A DNA stretch of 64,000 nucleotides from Heliocidaris tuberculata (GCA_025618425.1 CM046842.1:34787188-34851187); one strand, 5' to 3'; shown: positions 21,724-32,900, counted from the first letter of the stretch. The notes: a model not told the origin generated them from the letters alone. A program made the numbers and translations.

Positions 21724-24250
21724 ACTAGAACTGCAATCGTATCGGAACGATGTGCATGCAATGTCGTCCGTATCTTTTATTTTTTTTGAAAAGTTGACAT
21801 GTGAAATATAAAGTTATGCATGTTGAAACATGATATCAGATAAGATGGGAGAAAATAATGCAAACTGTTAAATTAGGAGATGATAGAAAAATGAAAACAA
21901 GGAAAAAGAACAAAAAAAAAACAACAAAGAATGATGATAATGGTGATGACAATGAGGATGATGGTGATGATGGTAATGGTGGTGTTGATGATGATGGTGG
22001 TGTTGATGATGATTGTGATGATATAATGGTGATGATGATAAAGATCGATAATGATAAAATGATGATGATGATGGTGATGATGATAATGGTGATGATGATG
22101 GTGGTGATGATATGATGATGATGATGTAATCATGTTGATGATGATAATGATGATAATGATGATAAAATGATGATGATGGTGATGATGATAATGGTGATGA
22201 TGATGGTGATGATGATATTGATGATATAATGATGATGAAAATGGTAATGACGATGATATAATGATGACTGTGATAAAGATAATGGTGATGATGATGGTGA
22301 TGATGATGGTGATGACGATGATGGTGGCGCACGCCCTGACCCAAATGGCTTTCCACACGCTCCAGTCCACATGGCCTCAAAACAATGAAGCATAGTAAAC
22401 TACGCACGGCACTTTGGGGTTGTGCGGTATTTAACATAAGGAAAGGAAGAAATCAAAGATTATAGAACAATGACAGTAGGGTAAAACATAGAAAGACAAG
22501 ATGACAAAGAATAACATAGGGAAAGGTAGAAGGATAAAATGCCTTTCCATAGCCTCTGGCCATGTGGCTTCCACACTATACGTGACGCATAGTATACCAG
22601 GCCACATCGGCTTTGCGTAGAATTGTATTGAAGAAAATGTCGTTAAATGGCATGTACTGAAATGGCTTTATTTGCTAATAACTGGGCTCTTTTTTGTTCT
22701 TTGTGTGCCGTATTTGGTATCAAACGAAAAAGCATTTCATGGCCGTCATTTTGGGACAACTTTCATATTTTTATGACAATCCTATCGAAGCGTGTGATGC
22801 ATGATAATTTATAGAACAAAATGGCGTCTAAAATGTCACGCTTGACCGATTTTAAAAATCCGGCTTCGAGATTCTCTTCATTTTGCCTAAAAGAATGTGC
22901 CTGCCAAATTTCAGGAAAAATAAAGATCGCTCAGGGGGCCAAAGTTGGGATCCCGATTTGCCCCATAGACAATACGTGTAATGCACAAAATGGCATCTAA
23001 AATGTGACGCTTGACCGATTTTTAAAAATCCGGCTTCGAGATTCTCTTCATTGTGCCTCAAAGAATGTGCCTGCAAATTTTCAAGAAAAATAAAGATCGT
23101 TCAGAGGGCCAAAAGCGGGATCCCGATTTACCCCATAGACAATACGTGTAATGCATGGGCGGAAACTCTGCAGGATCCGTATTATGACCTGACTTAAATC
23201 GCGATTTACTGAAAATTTTCTGTGAGACCCTATACCGTGTTTGGTATCTCTGAGAAGGGAATTTCATTGCGGTCATTTTGAGCTGAATGTCATTAGTGCG
23301 CCATTTAAAATAAGCATATTACGCCATATTATGTAATGCATATTAATTTGAGATTTTTTGCGATAACTTCGTGATGATGTCATCAATTTTTACCAAATTT
23401 AGCTGACAGTTGTCAAATACATTGATACACACACCTACCAAGTTTCAAAGATGTAGGTTTAAATTTCGCAATTTTAGAGCAAGTTGAAGTTATTTCGGCA
23501 TTTCCTTAAATTTCATGATTTTTACGAGCAATTTTCGTCAAGTTGGTCTGTGATAAGGTATATATTTTTTCAGTTGGCTGAATAGAGTATATCTTGAAGC
23601 ACCTAAATCCAAAAAAAGGTACGGGTTTAGCCAGGCATGATGGAGATACGGCCACAAGAAAATAGCCATTTTGGAAACTTTAGAGGGCGCTATTTTTATT
23701 ATGCCGAATCATTGAAGCATTAAACTGATCAGGGATGTGTGCAATGACAGGATAAAGCCACAGTGAAAATTTGAGACAAAAATGACTTGATATGAGGAAG
23801 TTATGGCAATTTTTCAAATTCGGGAATGAATATTTTAAGAATTTTAATGTTTTTTAATGTTGCCGATTTCGGATTTGAATTTAGAGTATGAAGATGAAAT
23901 TTTGAAGGTTAGGTAAAAAAAAGAAAGTTGAAGAACAAGTCTTACTCTATATAGAGCACTTTGTTAGAAGTCTGTAGCATGTAGGATAGTGGAGATAGGC
24001 AAGAAGAAAGAAAGACATGAAAATGGCCCGAAAATGGACAAAATGGCGCCTGGATGTTCATGCATGAGTGATTTGGGAAAATGAAGAGTCAGGTGCACAA
24101 CAAGACATGGCAAGGAAGATGGCTATGAAATTTGAAATGAAATGGACGAGAGGAAGGGACCTAATTAGGAGGAACAAGCACTACGTGCAAAATGAATAGG
24201 AGTTTGAGGTAAGAAGATCAAGAAGAAGAAGAAGAAGAAGAAGAAGAAGA
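21724..24250. repeat. Tandem duplication, unit 2
   Basis: Second copy of the unit above, near-identical apart from scattered substitutions and a differently expanded GAT microsatellite (21930-22325). It repeats the inner 170-bp pair at about 22815-22987 and 22988-23155, so the inner duplication came before the outer one. It ends in (GAA)n at about 24216-24250. Confidence 0.9.
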
Positions 24251-24380
24251 ATAGGAAAGTCAGAACGCGAACGGAAACAGGTCAATGTCGTAGTACGACA
24301 TTGCAAAGAAGAAGAAGAATAGGAATGTGCAGAACGCGAACGGAAACAGGTCAGTGTCGTAGAACGACATTGCAATTACC
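24251..24380. repeat. ~63-bp dimer with short palindrome
   Basis: Two units of AGAACGCGAACGGAAACAGG TCA(A/G)TGTCGTAG followed by TACGACATTGCA. The segment AATGTCGTAGTACGACATT is a near-perfect palindrome. Confidence 0.7.
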
Positions 24381-24999
24381 GAGAGTGGACTTCACATGAA
24401 GTCACTCGTTACATGAACCCGCCATCGACTTGTTAAGAACCGCCCTGTAAGGAGAGGTAATTATTATTATTACGTATTTGGCGTCACCTGTGCCGGGGGG
24501 GGGGGGGGGGGGACGAACCCTGAGGTCTCTCCTCCCAATATAACTGATTGGGATGTGCAGGCGTATCGATCACTACACCGGGGTTTCCCCCTGCTCTTCT
24601 TCGAATAGTGCAGAGGGTTCTTAAAGCCCCTTTCACAATTGGTCTGCGACCGTTTGCGACCATTTGGTCGCACGACAGGCTGCAACAGGCTTCAATCGCG
24701 ATCGATCTCATCAGGTCGCAGAAAGGCATTCACAAATGCAACAGCGGTCGTAAAACAAAGGCGACTAGAAGAGACCGTTGCACGAGTAAGTCGCATTTGC
24801 TCGCATATGCTCGTGCGAGTGGTCTTGCGTTCACATGCGAGTGTTGCACGAGTGATTGCGAGTGGCTTGACGCCAATCACAATAGTCGCACGATCGATTG
24901 CATGGTCGTGCGAGTGGATGTGAGACCATGCGATCGCTCGTGCGATTGAATGAGACCGGTGCAAGTGGTCGTGAGAGTATTCGTGTGAGTGGCGTGGGG

Positions 25000-25037
25000 T
25001 ATAAAAACCCCCTCGACAATTGACCGGTAGTCAGTTT
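25000..25037 (+). promoter_or_regulatory. TATA box plus TCAGT initiator
   Basis: TATAAAAA at 25000-25007 and TCAGTTT at 25031 are spaced as a canonical RNA polymerase II core promoter, with transcription expected to start about 31 bp after the TATA box. The first ATG downstream is at 25063. It lies at the centre of the Harbinger-like element. Confidence 0.65.
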
Positions 25038-25062
25038 CAAGTTGGCCTTCTTAATAGTCAAG

Positions 25063-25164
25063 ATGCCAAAGAAGAAAGTTACAAAGAAGAGAAAGTTGTT
25101 AGAGGAGGGCCCTGTTGCAGAGGATCATCTCCATAGTCCCCCTATATATACCCCCGAGGAATAG
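25063..25164 (+). CDS. 33-codon ORF start with nuclear-localisation-like N-terminus
   Basis: The ORF begins MPKKKVTKKRKLLEE and stops at a TAG at 25162-25164. The dense Lys/Arg cluster at residues 3-11 resembles a nuclear localisation signal, as expected at the start of a transposase or its Myb-like partner. It sits 32 bp downstream of the TCAGT initiator, with CAAG before the ATG. It is probably the 5' remnant of an autonomous element's gene. The protein family cannot be recognised from what is left. Confidence 0.45.
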   Translation: MPKKKVTKKRKLLEEGPVAEDHLHSPPIYTPEE

Positions 25165-26216
25165 TCGCATACAGTCTCATACAGTCGTGCAATGGTAGTA
25201 CAACGTTGTAAAATGTGCTGCGATCGGTCGTGCAACAGTCTCATGGTCTTAGCACAATCGCACCCATTCGCAAGACTGGTCGCTATAGGTCGCTAGCGCA
25301 CGTGCGAGTGTTGCACGACCTCCAGTCGTGCGAACTCTAATCGTGCAACGTTGTGCAACACTCATACGATAATCGCACGACTGGTCGTACGACCTAATGC
25401 GAGTGAATCGATCGCATCTGGTCGTGCCTGGATTTTGAGCATGTTCAAAGTTCAGATGCGACCAGTCACGACCGCCTCAGGTTCGTGCGACCGCCTGCAA
25501 CGAATGCGAGTGGTCGCAAGACACCAAGCGATCGGTCGTGCAACACCCCGAAAAATCTGTTGCAGGCGGTCGCAAAATGGTCGCAGACCAATTGTGAAAG
25601 GGGCTTAACGTGCAAAGGGGGTGACTCTCCTCTACACGGGGCCTCCATTTAACGTCCTATCCGAGGGACGGAGTGTTTTCCACTGTAAACAGCGGCGTCT
25701 ATGAAACAGGGTAAGGGCAAGTTAACACACAACGAAGGCTTCAGGATTCGAACCCACGATCTTTGGTTCGACAGGCAGACGCTTTACCGACTGAGCCAAC
25801 TCGCCTGCTTTTATCATCATAGATTAAACATCCGAACACAAGACTGACATTTTCTCGACACGAGTTTCACTGATTTAAAATTTGTACACACATTGTTAAT
25901 TTTACTAAGTTCGGTGTTTTTGCGAACTTTAATGCAATGCAGATGGAAACTGACGAGTGTATGTCTCTAAAGTTTTGAGAAAACGTATATTGATCCATGA
26001 TTTTTCATATGCCTATGGAAATCATGTTTGGGTTAGGAAATATGTCATTGTAATGTCGGTACATTTTTGATAGCTGTTACCACATTATTATCTCAGTATT
26101 TTCTGGGTGTGTTTGAGTATCACATTAAAGTGCACTGAACCATACTGACTTGAATCACTGTGTTTAGACTACCAAATTGTTTATCGTTGCTACACATCTA
26201 TTTATCTCTTCACACA

Positions 26217-27744
26217 ATGACAAATAAAGCAATAACGAGGCAAGACAATTTGATTCAAGATACAATAAATAGCCTCATCACTAACATTCCGTTTAAAGAG
26301 CTCATTCACACTATGATTAAAGACATGATGTCTGAAGAGGTCACTCAACTACGGCACAGAATGGAAGAGAGTGAAGGCAGAGTAATGGAATTAGAATGTA
26401 AACTCAAGAGCAAGGAAAATGAAATAAGCGCCTTGCATGCAAACTTAGAGAAGGAAAAGGCTACCACTCATAATCATGATTTAAAGTTCAATGAATTTGA
26501 ACAACATAGTAGAAGAAACAATCTCAGATTCTTCGGCATCAGAGAAGAGAAAGAAGAGAACACCGATCAATTGGTTCTTGACGTGGCGAAGCGGATCGGG
26601 GTGAAACTCTCACTGGACGACATCGATAGGTCGCACAGAACGGGAAAACCCCAAGTTCGCCGAAACCCACCAGTACCAAGTGATGAATCCCACCAAACAG
26701 GAAATGCGACAGAGGATGAACCACGCCCTCGTCCTATCCTGGTAAAGTTCACCTCTTTCCGACGCCGATATGATATCATCCATAGGCGCCGGAAGTGGGG
26801 GGGGGGGGGGGGGGGCAGGGGGGGGGGCGGTCGCCCCCCAAACGAAAAAGTGGGGGGGGGGCAAAATGCATTTTCGCCCCCCAAAAAGCCCCCCCCCCCC
26901 ATAAAAAAAATAAAAAAAATCAGTAGTAAAGGAGTAAAAATCGTGTGTATATTAAACGCTTGATTGCTTTATTACGTAATTGTAAGCCTTTGTATTCATT
27001 TTTCGTATTCATGGAGATCTCTGAAGACAGATAAGCATTCAAACTTTAAACTTTAACGTAGTGGAGGTTTTGTATTAGACGCAAGGTTGCCAGAGTTGGC
27101 AGAATTCTGCTTTCTGGCAGAATTTTGACCGCTTTAGCATAATTTGACAAAATTTAGCAGAATTTTAGCATAATTGTTTGTGTTTTTTTTTTGCTTGTCA
27201 GAGAATTTTCCAGTAAAAATACACCCCAAAAACGCTGATAACCTTTTTTTTTTTTTTTTTTGCTTGTCAAAGAATTTTCGAGTAAAAATACACCCCAAAA
27301 ATGCTTGTCAGAGAATTTTTGAGTAAAATTTTGATTTAGCAGTAGGATCTGTATTGTTGTGAGAGGGTGGGAAAGCGTGTGTGTTTTTTTAGGGGTGAGA
27401 AGACATGAGCCCTTGAAAGGTGAGCCCCCTTGAATGTTTGCCCCCCCCCCCCCCCCCAATCCCAAACTGCTTCCGGCGCGCCTGATATCATCACTCAGCG
27501 ACGGAAACTGAAGAAGACCAAGATCAGCATCAGCGAGGATCTCACAAAATCTAAGCTGGATTTGTTGAGCATGTTGAGGAAGACAGCGAAGCACCCATCT
27601 GTACGCCAAGCTTGGACTACAGATGGAATCATCGCACTACTGGGAGCAACAAACGGAAAAAAAAAACATCCCGAAACTGATATCAACCATCCATCAGGAT
27701 TTGAAAAATCTTCAGACCACCACTGCGAGATGAAAGTACGATGA
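26217..27744 (+). pseudogene. LINE A ORF1 protein, split by a hAT element
   Basis: The gene is join(26217..26780, 27493..27744), 272 codons including stop, with one continuous frame once the insertion is removed. It starts MTNKAITRQDN. Residues about 35-90 form a charged heptad-like region (likely coiled coil), followed by HSRRNNLRFFGI and later RPILVKFTSFRRRYDI, the RRM-like core pattern of L1-type ORF1 proteins, and a C-terminal basic region. Such proteins form trimers that coat LINE RNA. The insertion lies directly after the codons for YDII. The alternative start 57 bp upstream (MFRLPN) is less likely. Confidence 0.8.
26781..27484. mobile_element. hAT-type MITE in LINE A ORF1, perfect 8-bp TSD
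   Basis: 704 bp bounded by ATATCATC at 26773-26780 and 27485-27492. TIRs are CATAGGCGCCGGAAG on the left and the complement of CAGGCGCGCCGGAAG on the right. G runs follow the left end (26799-26830) and C runs precede the right end (27440-27457). Three copies of the module GCTTGT CA(G/A)AGAATTTT..GTAAAA lie at 27190-27330. It inserts precisely into ORF1. No transposase. Confidence 0.9.
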
Positions 27745-28088
27745 CGAAGTGATACTAGAGACATGAAATGAAGAACTATTTGACTATCCTATATCATCTA
27801 TTATTATGTAATGAATATTACTCCACCTTAATAAATCAAAATTGATATCACTGTTGATTCCTGAATATTCATATGTACCAAACTACTGATTGTTTTACTT
27901 TTACCATATATTTTCAATTTTTCTACTCATGTTCAAAATGTATTACTTTTATTTGACTTGTAGTATTTTCTTATATGTATTATGCATTGTACTGTATATT
28001 TCATCCAATCAAATGAAAAACAAGCAAAAAGTTGATTTGCATTATACTTTAGCAATGGGTATTTACATATGTGCAAATTATAACAGAT

Positions 28089-31036
28089 GTAATACACTTT
28101 TCCCTTTTCTTCATGAATCCTGAAGATTTTGAATGTACTGTGGATGATTTTAATAACACTGTATTATCTCATTCTTTGATGTTTTCAATTATGCACATAA
28201 ACTGTAACGGTTTGAAGAGAAACTATGATGAAATCGAAGCTATATTAGACTCGTTGAAATGTAATTTTAGTATTCTAGCCCTTTCAGAAACATGGCTGAA
28301 TGATGATACCACCCCGACCTGTGTTTTTAAAGACTATACATTTATTGGTAGTCATCGTACTGATAGAAGCGGAGGAGGAGTCAGACCATGCATTCAGAGT
28401 AATTATAGCTATGCAACACGACAAGATCTTAATGTATTTCGAAATGAGTTTGAGATTTTTTAAAAATAGAATTACCGAAACCTGGCAAACATCTCATTAC
28501 TGGTGTATTATATAGACCTCCCAATGAGTCAATAGATGACTTTAATCAAATACTTCAGACTGTTTTGTGTAAAATCAATAAAGAAAATAAAGATTATATT
28601 CTGCTTGGTGACTTTAATATAGATCTCATGAAATTTAATACGTGTAATCCTGTCAACGAATTTATAGAAATATGTTTCTCCTTTTTATATGTACCATTGA
28701 TTGAAAATCCAACTAGAGTTGCTGAAACATCAGTTTCTCTAATCGACAACATCTTTGTAAATGGTTCATCTGATGTTTTATCAGGTACTCTAATCTCTGA
28801 TATACCGGACCATTTACCTGTGTTTTCATGTTTGGATTTTCCATTTCATTCAGATAAGACACATGTTTATATTTGCAAACGAAAAATAAATGATAAAACT
28901 ATTAATGAATTCGTACGCAAAATTCAAGATACTGATTTTAATTTCAACTCTATAAATCCTGACGAAAATATAAATAACATATGTAATAACTTTGTAGGAA
29001 AAGTAACATCGGTCTATGAATCTTGTTTTCCTTACCACGAACGTATTATAAAACGAAATAAAAATCCTTGGTACAATAATCGTTTGAAAAAAATGCGGAG
29101 AAAGAAATGTGCTTTATGTAAAAAATTTCCAAATAATCCAACCACATATCGTAGCAAATTTTATAAAGAATTTAAGAATGAATACACAAATGCTGTTAAA
29201 ATGACCCCCCCCCCCAAAAAAAAAAAGATTCTCAAAAGTTTAATTCGATGAAAGGAAACATTAATGGAATTTGTAAAATAATAAATAATCTATTAGATAG
29301 AAATAAGAATAAGAATACAATGTCTAAAAAAGATTTTAAATGTAATGATACCTTATTGTGTGACAGAAAAGAAATAGCAGACGGATTTGATAAATACTTT
29401 GTAAATGTTGGACAAAATCTTAATGATAGCTTCAATTCAAGCAATAATTCATTTCATACTTATCTAAAGAAGCCGCATGCAAATACAATGTTCCTAACCC
29501 CCATAACAGAAAAGGAAATTATTAACATTGTTTTATCTTTTAAGAATGGTAAATCCCCAGGACATGATTCTATTGACAATTGTATCATTAAAAAAGTGAT
29601 TCATATTTTATGTAAACCTCTTTGTAATATTTTTAATACTTGATTTGAAAGTGGAATAGTACCAGATGATTGTAAATTATCGAAAGTAATTCCTATTCAT
29701 AAAAGTGGTCCAAAAGACTTATTTTCAAATTATAGACCAATTTCTTTACCATGTTTACTGACATGTTTCTCTAAAATACTAGAAAAAATGTATAAATACT
29801 CGTCTGATAAGCTTCTTAAACAAATTTCATATTTTATTTGATAAAGAATTTGGATTCAGGGAAAGGCATTCAACACTTCTCGCTGTTACTGATTTTTTGT
29901 TGAATTTGAATGAAACTATAGAAGAACGAGAAACACTCATTGGTGTGTTTTTAGATTTGAAAAAAGCTTTTGATTGTATTGACCATAGTATTTTGTTTTA
30001 TAAACTTATAACTTTTACGGTATAAGAGGTACTCCACTAAAATTGTTTAAAAGTTATATTTCCGATAGAAAACAATATACTTTTTTGAACAGTATTAAGT
30101 CTGAAGTGATATCGCTGACGTGCGGTGTCCCGCAAGGATCAGTTTTAGGTCCCATATTATTTTTTACTGTATATTAATGACTTGCCTTCGTGTTCATCTC
30201 TTCTCAACTTCATTATTTTTGCCGATGATACCAGTATATTTATGAAACATGAAAATCCTCAGTTTTTACTAGAAAAAATGAATGCTGAACTAGTAAAAGT
30301 TCATACTTGGTTTGTTAGCAACAAATTAATCTTAAATCTACAAAAAACCCACTTTATGTTATTTAGCAATCAAAAAATAAATGTTGATCAATTACATATA
30401 AATGAGGATGTGATATCACGGTTAAATTCGATAAAATTTTTAGGAATTCATATTGATGAAGAAATGAAATGGAAGAGTCATATTAACATTGTACTAAATA
30501 AGATTTCAAAAAATATAGGACTAATAAATAGACTTAAAGAACATTTACCTAGACATATCTTATTGACTCTATACAATACTCTCATTTTACCACATTTGAA
30601 TTATTGTAATATGATTTGGGGATCGTGCAATAAATATCTCTTAGATAGAATGTTAAAATTGCAAAAAAGAATACTGAGAATAATGACAAACTCTTCTTTC
30701 TTAGCTCATACGAAACCTCTCTTTATTAGTTTAAATATCCTACCTATATGTGATTTATATAAATATAATTTGGGAATTTTCATGTTTTTATTTCATAAAA
30801 AGCTTTTACCAAGATCATTTAATAATCTGTTTTCTCTTAATATTCATGCTCATCATTACGACACAAGAAATAAATTTGATTTCAGAGTCCATTACGGTCG
30901 CACCTCTTTTTCACGCTCATTGATAAAATACAAAGGACCCATGTTATGGAATAGTTTACCGCGAGAAATTAGAGACTGCAAATCACTAAATATATTTAAA
31001 TATAAGCTAAAAACCTACCTTCTAAAACAGTTGTAA
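28089..31036 (+). pseudogene. LINE A ORF2 (endonuclease-reverse transcriptase), decayed
   Basis: The N-terminal part is an apurinic-type endonuclease: MHINCNGLKRN, LALSETWL, RSGGGV, later LLGDFNID, and SDHLPVF-like IPDHLPVF. The RT follows with SPGHDSI, NYRPISLP, FLDLKKAFDCIDHSIL, CGVPQGSVLGP and IIFADDTSIF, and a C-terminal LQKRILRIM and WNSLPREIRD region, ending at TAA 31034-31036. Breaks are a stop after 28460, a frameshift at a C11/A13 homopolymer (29209-29226), a TGA at 29641, and shifts near 29840, 30010 and 30170. The enzyme would nick target DNA and prime cDNA synthesis from the LINE RNA. Confidence 0.9.
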
Positions 31037-31622
31037 ATCTTTTGATAGTATATTAAATATATAATTCAGTAGGCTTGTCTGTCTTTGTCTTTTTCTATAT
31101 GTATATTTCTCTATCATTTCCTTTTTTTTTAATACTTTAACGATTCATAATCTGTTGTAACTTCCAATGGGATCGATCTTTTAAGTATGGGATTAACATT
31201 ACTTCTTTTGATCCCGTCACATTTTTATATACCTATTATTGTCTCACTTTCTATATTCATTTTTTTCTTGCTTCTTCGCCTTAAATGGTGTGCTTTCCAA
31301 ATGTTTTTTTTTTAAATTTATATATGTATTTCACCATTTTGATATATTGTTTTTTTTGAAAATGTAAAAATAAACTTTGAACTTAAAATTGCACTATGTT
31401 AATTTTTGGATGTCTTTGCATTCGTGTTTGTAATTGATTAGTACATAGTATATTTTCACTTTTTTCTATACTATAAATTGGACTAATTCTTTAAATGTTG
31501 GATAAGATACTCACCCGAAAGGTGACATGTAAAATAATTATCATTTTGTGTGTTATAAGAGCCCATCTTATGTGTGACACCAATGTTTCCTATATTCACG
31601 AAAAAAGAAAGAAATAATAATT

Positions 31623-31667
<45 letters not shown>

Positions 31668-31690
31668 GTATATTAATATAAAATTCATAC

Positions 31691-31873
31691 CCGGATGTGC
31701 GCAGTACATGTGTATTTTGTCCCTCGCTTCTTCTAGCATTGTGATGTCCAATTCAGGGTGATCATGTGGTAGATACTTGAGCACCAACTTGACTAATTCC
31801 CCAGTTTGTTCAGAGACGACATAGGGACAGATGTCCTGAGGAAGTTCAGGGCATGATCCATCACCAAGAATAC
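31691..31873 (-). CDS. 61-codon phase 1-1 exon, unknown extracellular type
   Basis: An acceptor (a pyrimidine-rich tract then AAACAG) sits just before 31873 and a GTATGA donor follows 31691, both phase 1. The translation begins ILGDGSCPELPQDICPYVV and ends ARDKIHMYCAHPG, with three cysteines, an amphipathic Leu-rich centre and no membrane segment. The symmetric phase and cysteines suggest an extracellular module. I do not recognise the family. It is on the same strand as the EGF and lectin exons 12.7-14.6 kb downstream and could belong to the same gene. Confidence 0.55.
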
Positions 31874-32114
31874 CTGTTTTATATATAAAAAACAATAAAA
31901 TCATGTTTGTCTTTTGGTAATGTGTTGCTGACATCATTTATTTTTCACTTTGTTCTTATATCAGCGTATTCAGCCTTTCTTGAAATATGAGGAAGTCATG
32001 TTGATTAGTTTAGTAATGGAGCGCATAGCCCCTGGGTTCTTAATTATTTTGTCAGGCAGGCCAGAAATAGTCCTGAAATAACGTCGCGGGCCACTGAGCA
32101 TCACACATAATCTA

Positions 32115-32373
32115 CATAGACGTATGGGACTGACGTCTCTTGCCCGAATGCATTGTTTATTGACTTTCTGTATTTTTAATTCAGCGAGCTATTGACACTT
32201 CAGAACCGTTAAAAAATTATATTACGTCATCAAAATATGCTAATTTACATAAGATTATAAAAGAGATCATTTTACTGCCCGAAAATGAGGTGGCGGGTGC
32301 CCGAATGCCGGCTAATTTTTGATATTCTCGGGGAAGGGGCTGCAGCCCCCATCCGCCGCCTCATACGCCTATG
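32115..32373. mobile_element. Degenerate hAT-type MITE
   Basis: The left end CATAGACGTATGGGAC and the complement of the right end, CATAGGCGTATGAGGCGG, form imperfect TIRs about 259 bp apart. The 8-bp flanks do not match, so it is an old or rearranged copy. Confidence 0.45.
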
Positions 32374-32459
32374 TATACATATGCGAATGGCTAGTCTAAG
32401 GACGGTGGAACAATTTTAGAATACCCTTCCCCGTTTTATATCATATATAATTATTATTC

Positions 32460-32900
32460 TGATTTTTTCGTTTTATGTTTTTTTTTAAACTGTACGGGGT
32501 AGGACAGGGAACAAGAAATTATGATATGCTATTTGCGAGCGAGCGAGCAAAAATTTTGATATCTTTGTTCATACTAATAGTTAGGATGATGTATTATGTA
32601 TCCACATTAGGCTATTACATAAAACAAGAAATTATTTCCCCCCTGACAACTTTTGACCAAAAAAAAAAAAGTTATCCGGTTGCACTGAAAAAAAGTTTGT
32701 TTTGGGTTTTTTTTGGTTGTCAGAGAATTATGGAGGAAAACTGGACCCCATAAAATCTGAATACACTCCCCCAGTACTCAGCGACTTTTGGAGGGCTGGC
32801 GAAAAAAAAAAAATCGAGACCCCCTGGGGGGTAGGTCATACCAGACTGGGTGAAAAAAAAGGGGGGGCACTAACAGGTTGTGCCCCTTAAATCCGCCTGT
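32460..32900. mobile_element. hAT-type MITE fragment with poly-A/poly-G blocks
   Basis: The right end complements CACAGGCGGATTTAAGGGGC (ending near 32900), and the interior holds GGTTGTCAGAGAATTATGGA with poly(A) and G runs, the family's module. A matching left TIR was not found; the AGCGAGCGAGC block at 32539 also occurs near 36968. Confidence 0.5.

Larger units (their letters stand above)
24625..25605. mobile_element. PIF/Harbinger-like non-autonomous element, 981 bp
   Basis: TIRs begin AGCCCCTTTCACAATTGGTC on both ends and match for 27 bp without mismatch before a small indel. Flanking TAA on each side (24622-24624 and 25606-25608) fits the 3-bp TWA duplication of PIF/Harbinger elements. 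Both subterminal regions are packed with TCGTGCGAGT / TCGCACGA motifs in both orientations, as expected for transposase-binding arrays. The middle keeps a promoter and the beginning of an ORF (separate entries), so it looks like an internal-deletion derivative of an autonomous element. Confidence 0.8.
24430..25805 (-). mobile_element. tRNA-derived SINE (second family), split by insertion
   Basis: On the minus strand the head at 25805-25737 reads GGCGAGTTGGCTCAGTCGGT (A box) and GTGGGTTCGAATCC (B box). The body has CCGTCCCTCGGATAGGACGT and the tail region has CGTAATAATAATAATTA. The element is interrupted at TTAA by the inverted-repeat element at 24625-25605, and without it the SINE would be about 395 bp. 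The tRNA-like arms do not pair well enough for a working tRNA gene. A G/C run of about 19 bases at 24496-24514 is an expansion in the 3' half. Confidence 0.7.
26100..31390 (+). mobile_element. LINE A: two-ORF non-LTR retrotransposon
   Basis: ORF1 (26217-27744, split), spacer, ORF2 with endonuclease and reverse transcriptase (about 28089-31036), then a 3' UTR ending in AATAAACTTTGAACTTAAAA near 31390. The 5' boundary is uncertain and no target duplication was identified. The RT reads CGVPQGSVLGP and FADD and the C-terminal region belongs with LINE C (CR1/Jockey-like type, inference). The copy is dead through several stops and frameshifts. Confidence 0.85.

Noticed and set aside
21868..22437. 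189-codon His/Ser/Ile-rich minus-strand frame
   Set aside because: Read-through of a GAT microsatellite.
24548..24964. Several overlapping Arg/Ser/Thr-rich frames on both strands
   Set aside because: They arise from TCGCACGA arrays in the Harbinger-like element, where stop codons are rare in all frames.
25737..25805. Possible tRNA gene, minus strand
   Set aside because: A and B boxes are present but the acceptor, anticodon and T arms do not pair, and the sequence continues into a SINE body.
32115..32373. Perfect 8-bp duplication around the CATAGACG element
   Set aside because: Flanks ATAATCTA and TATACATA do not match, so the element is listed only as degenerate.
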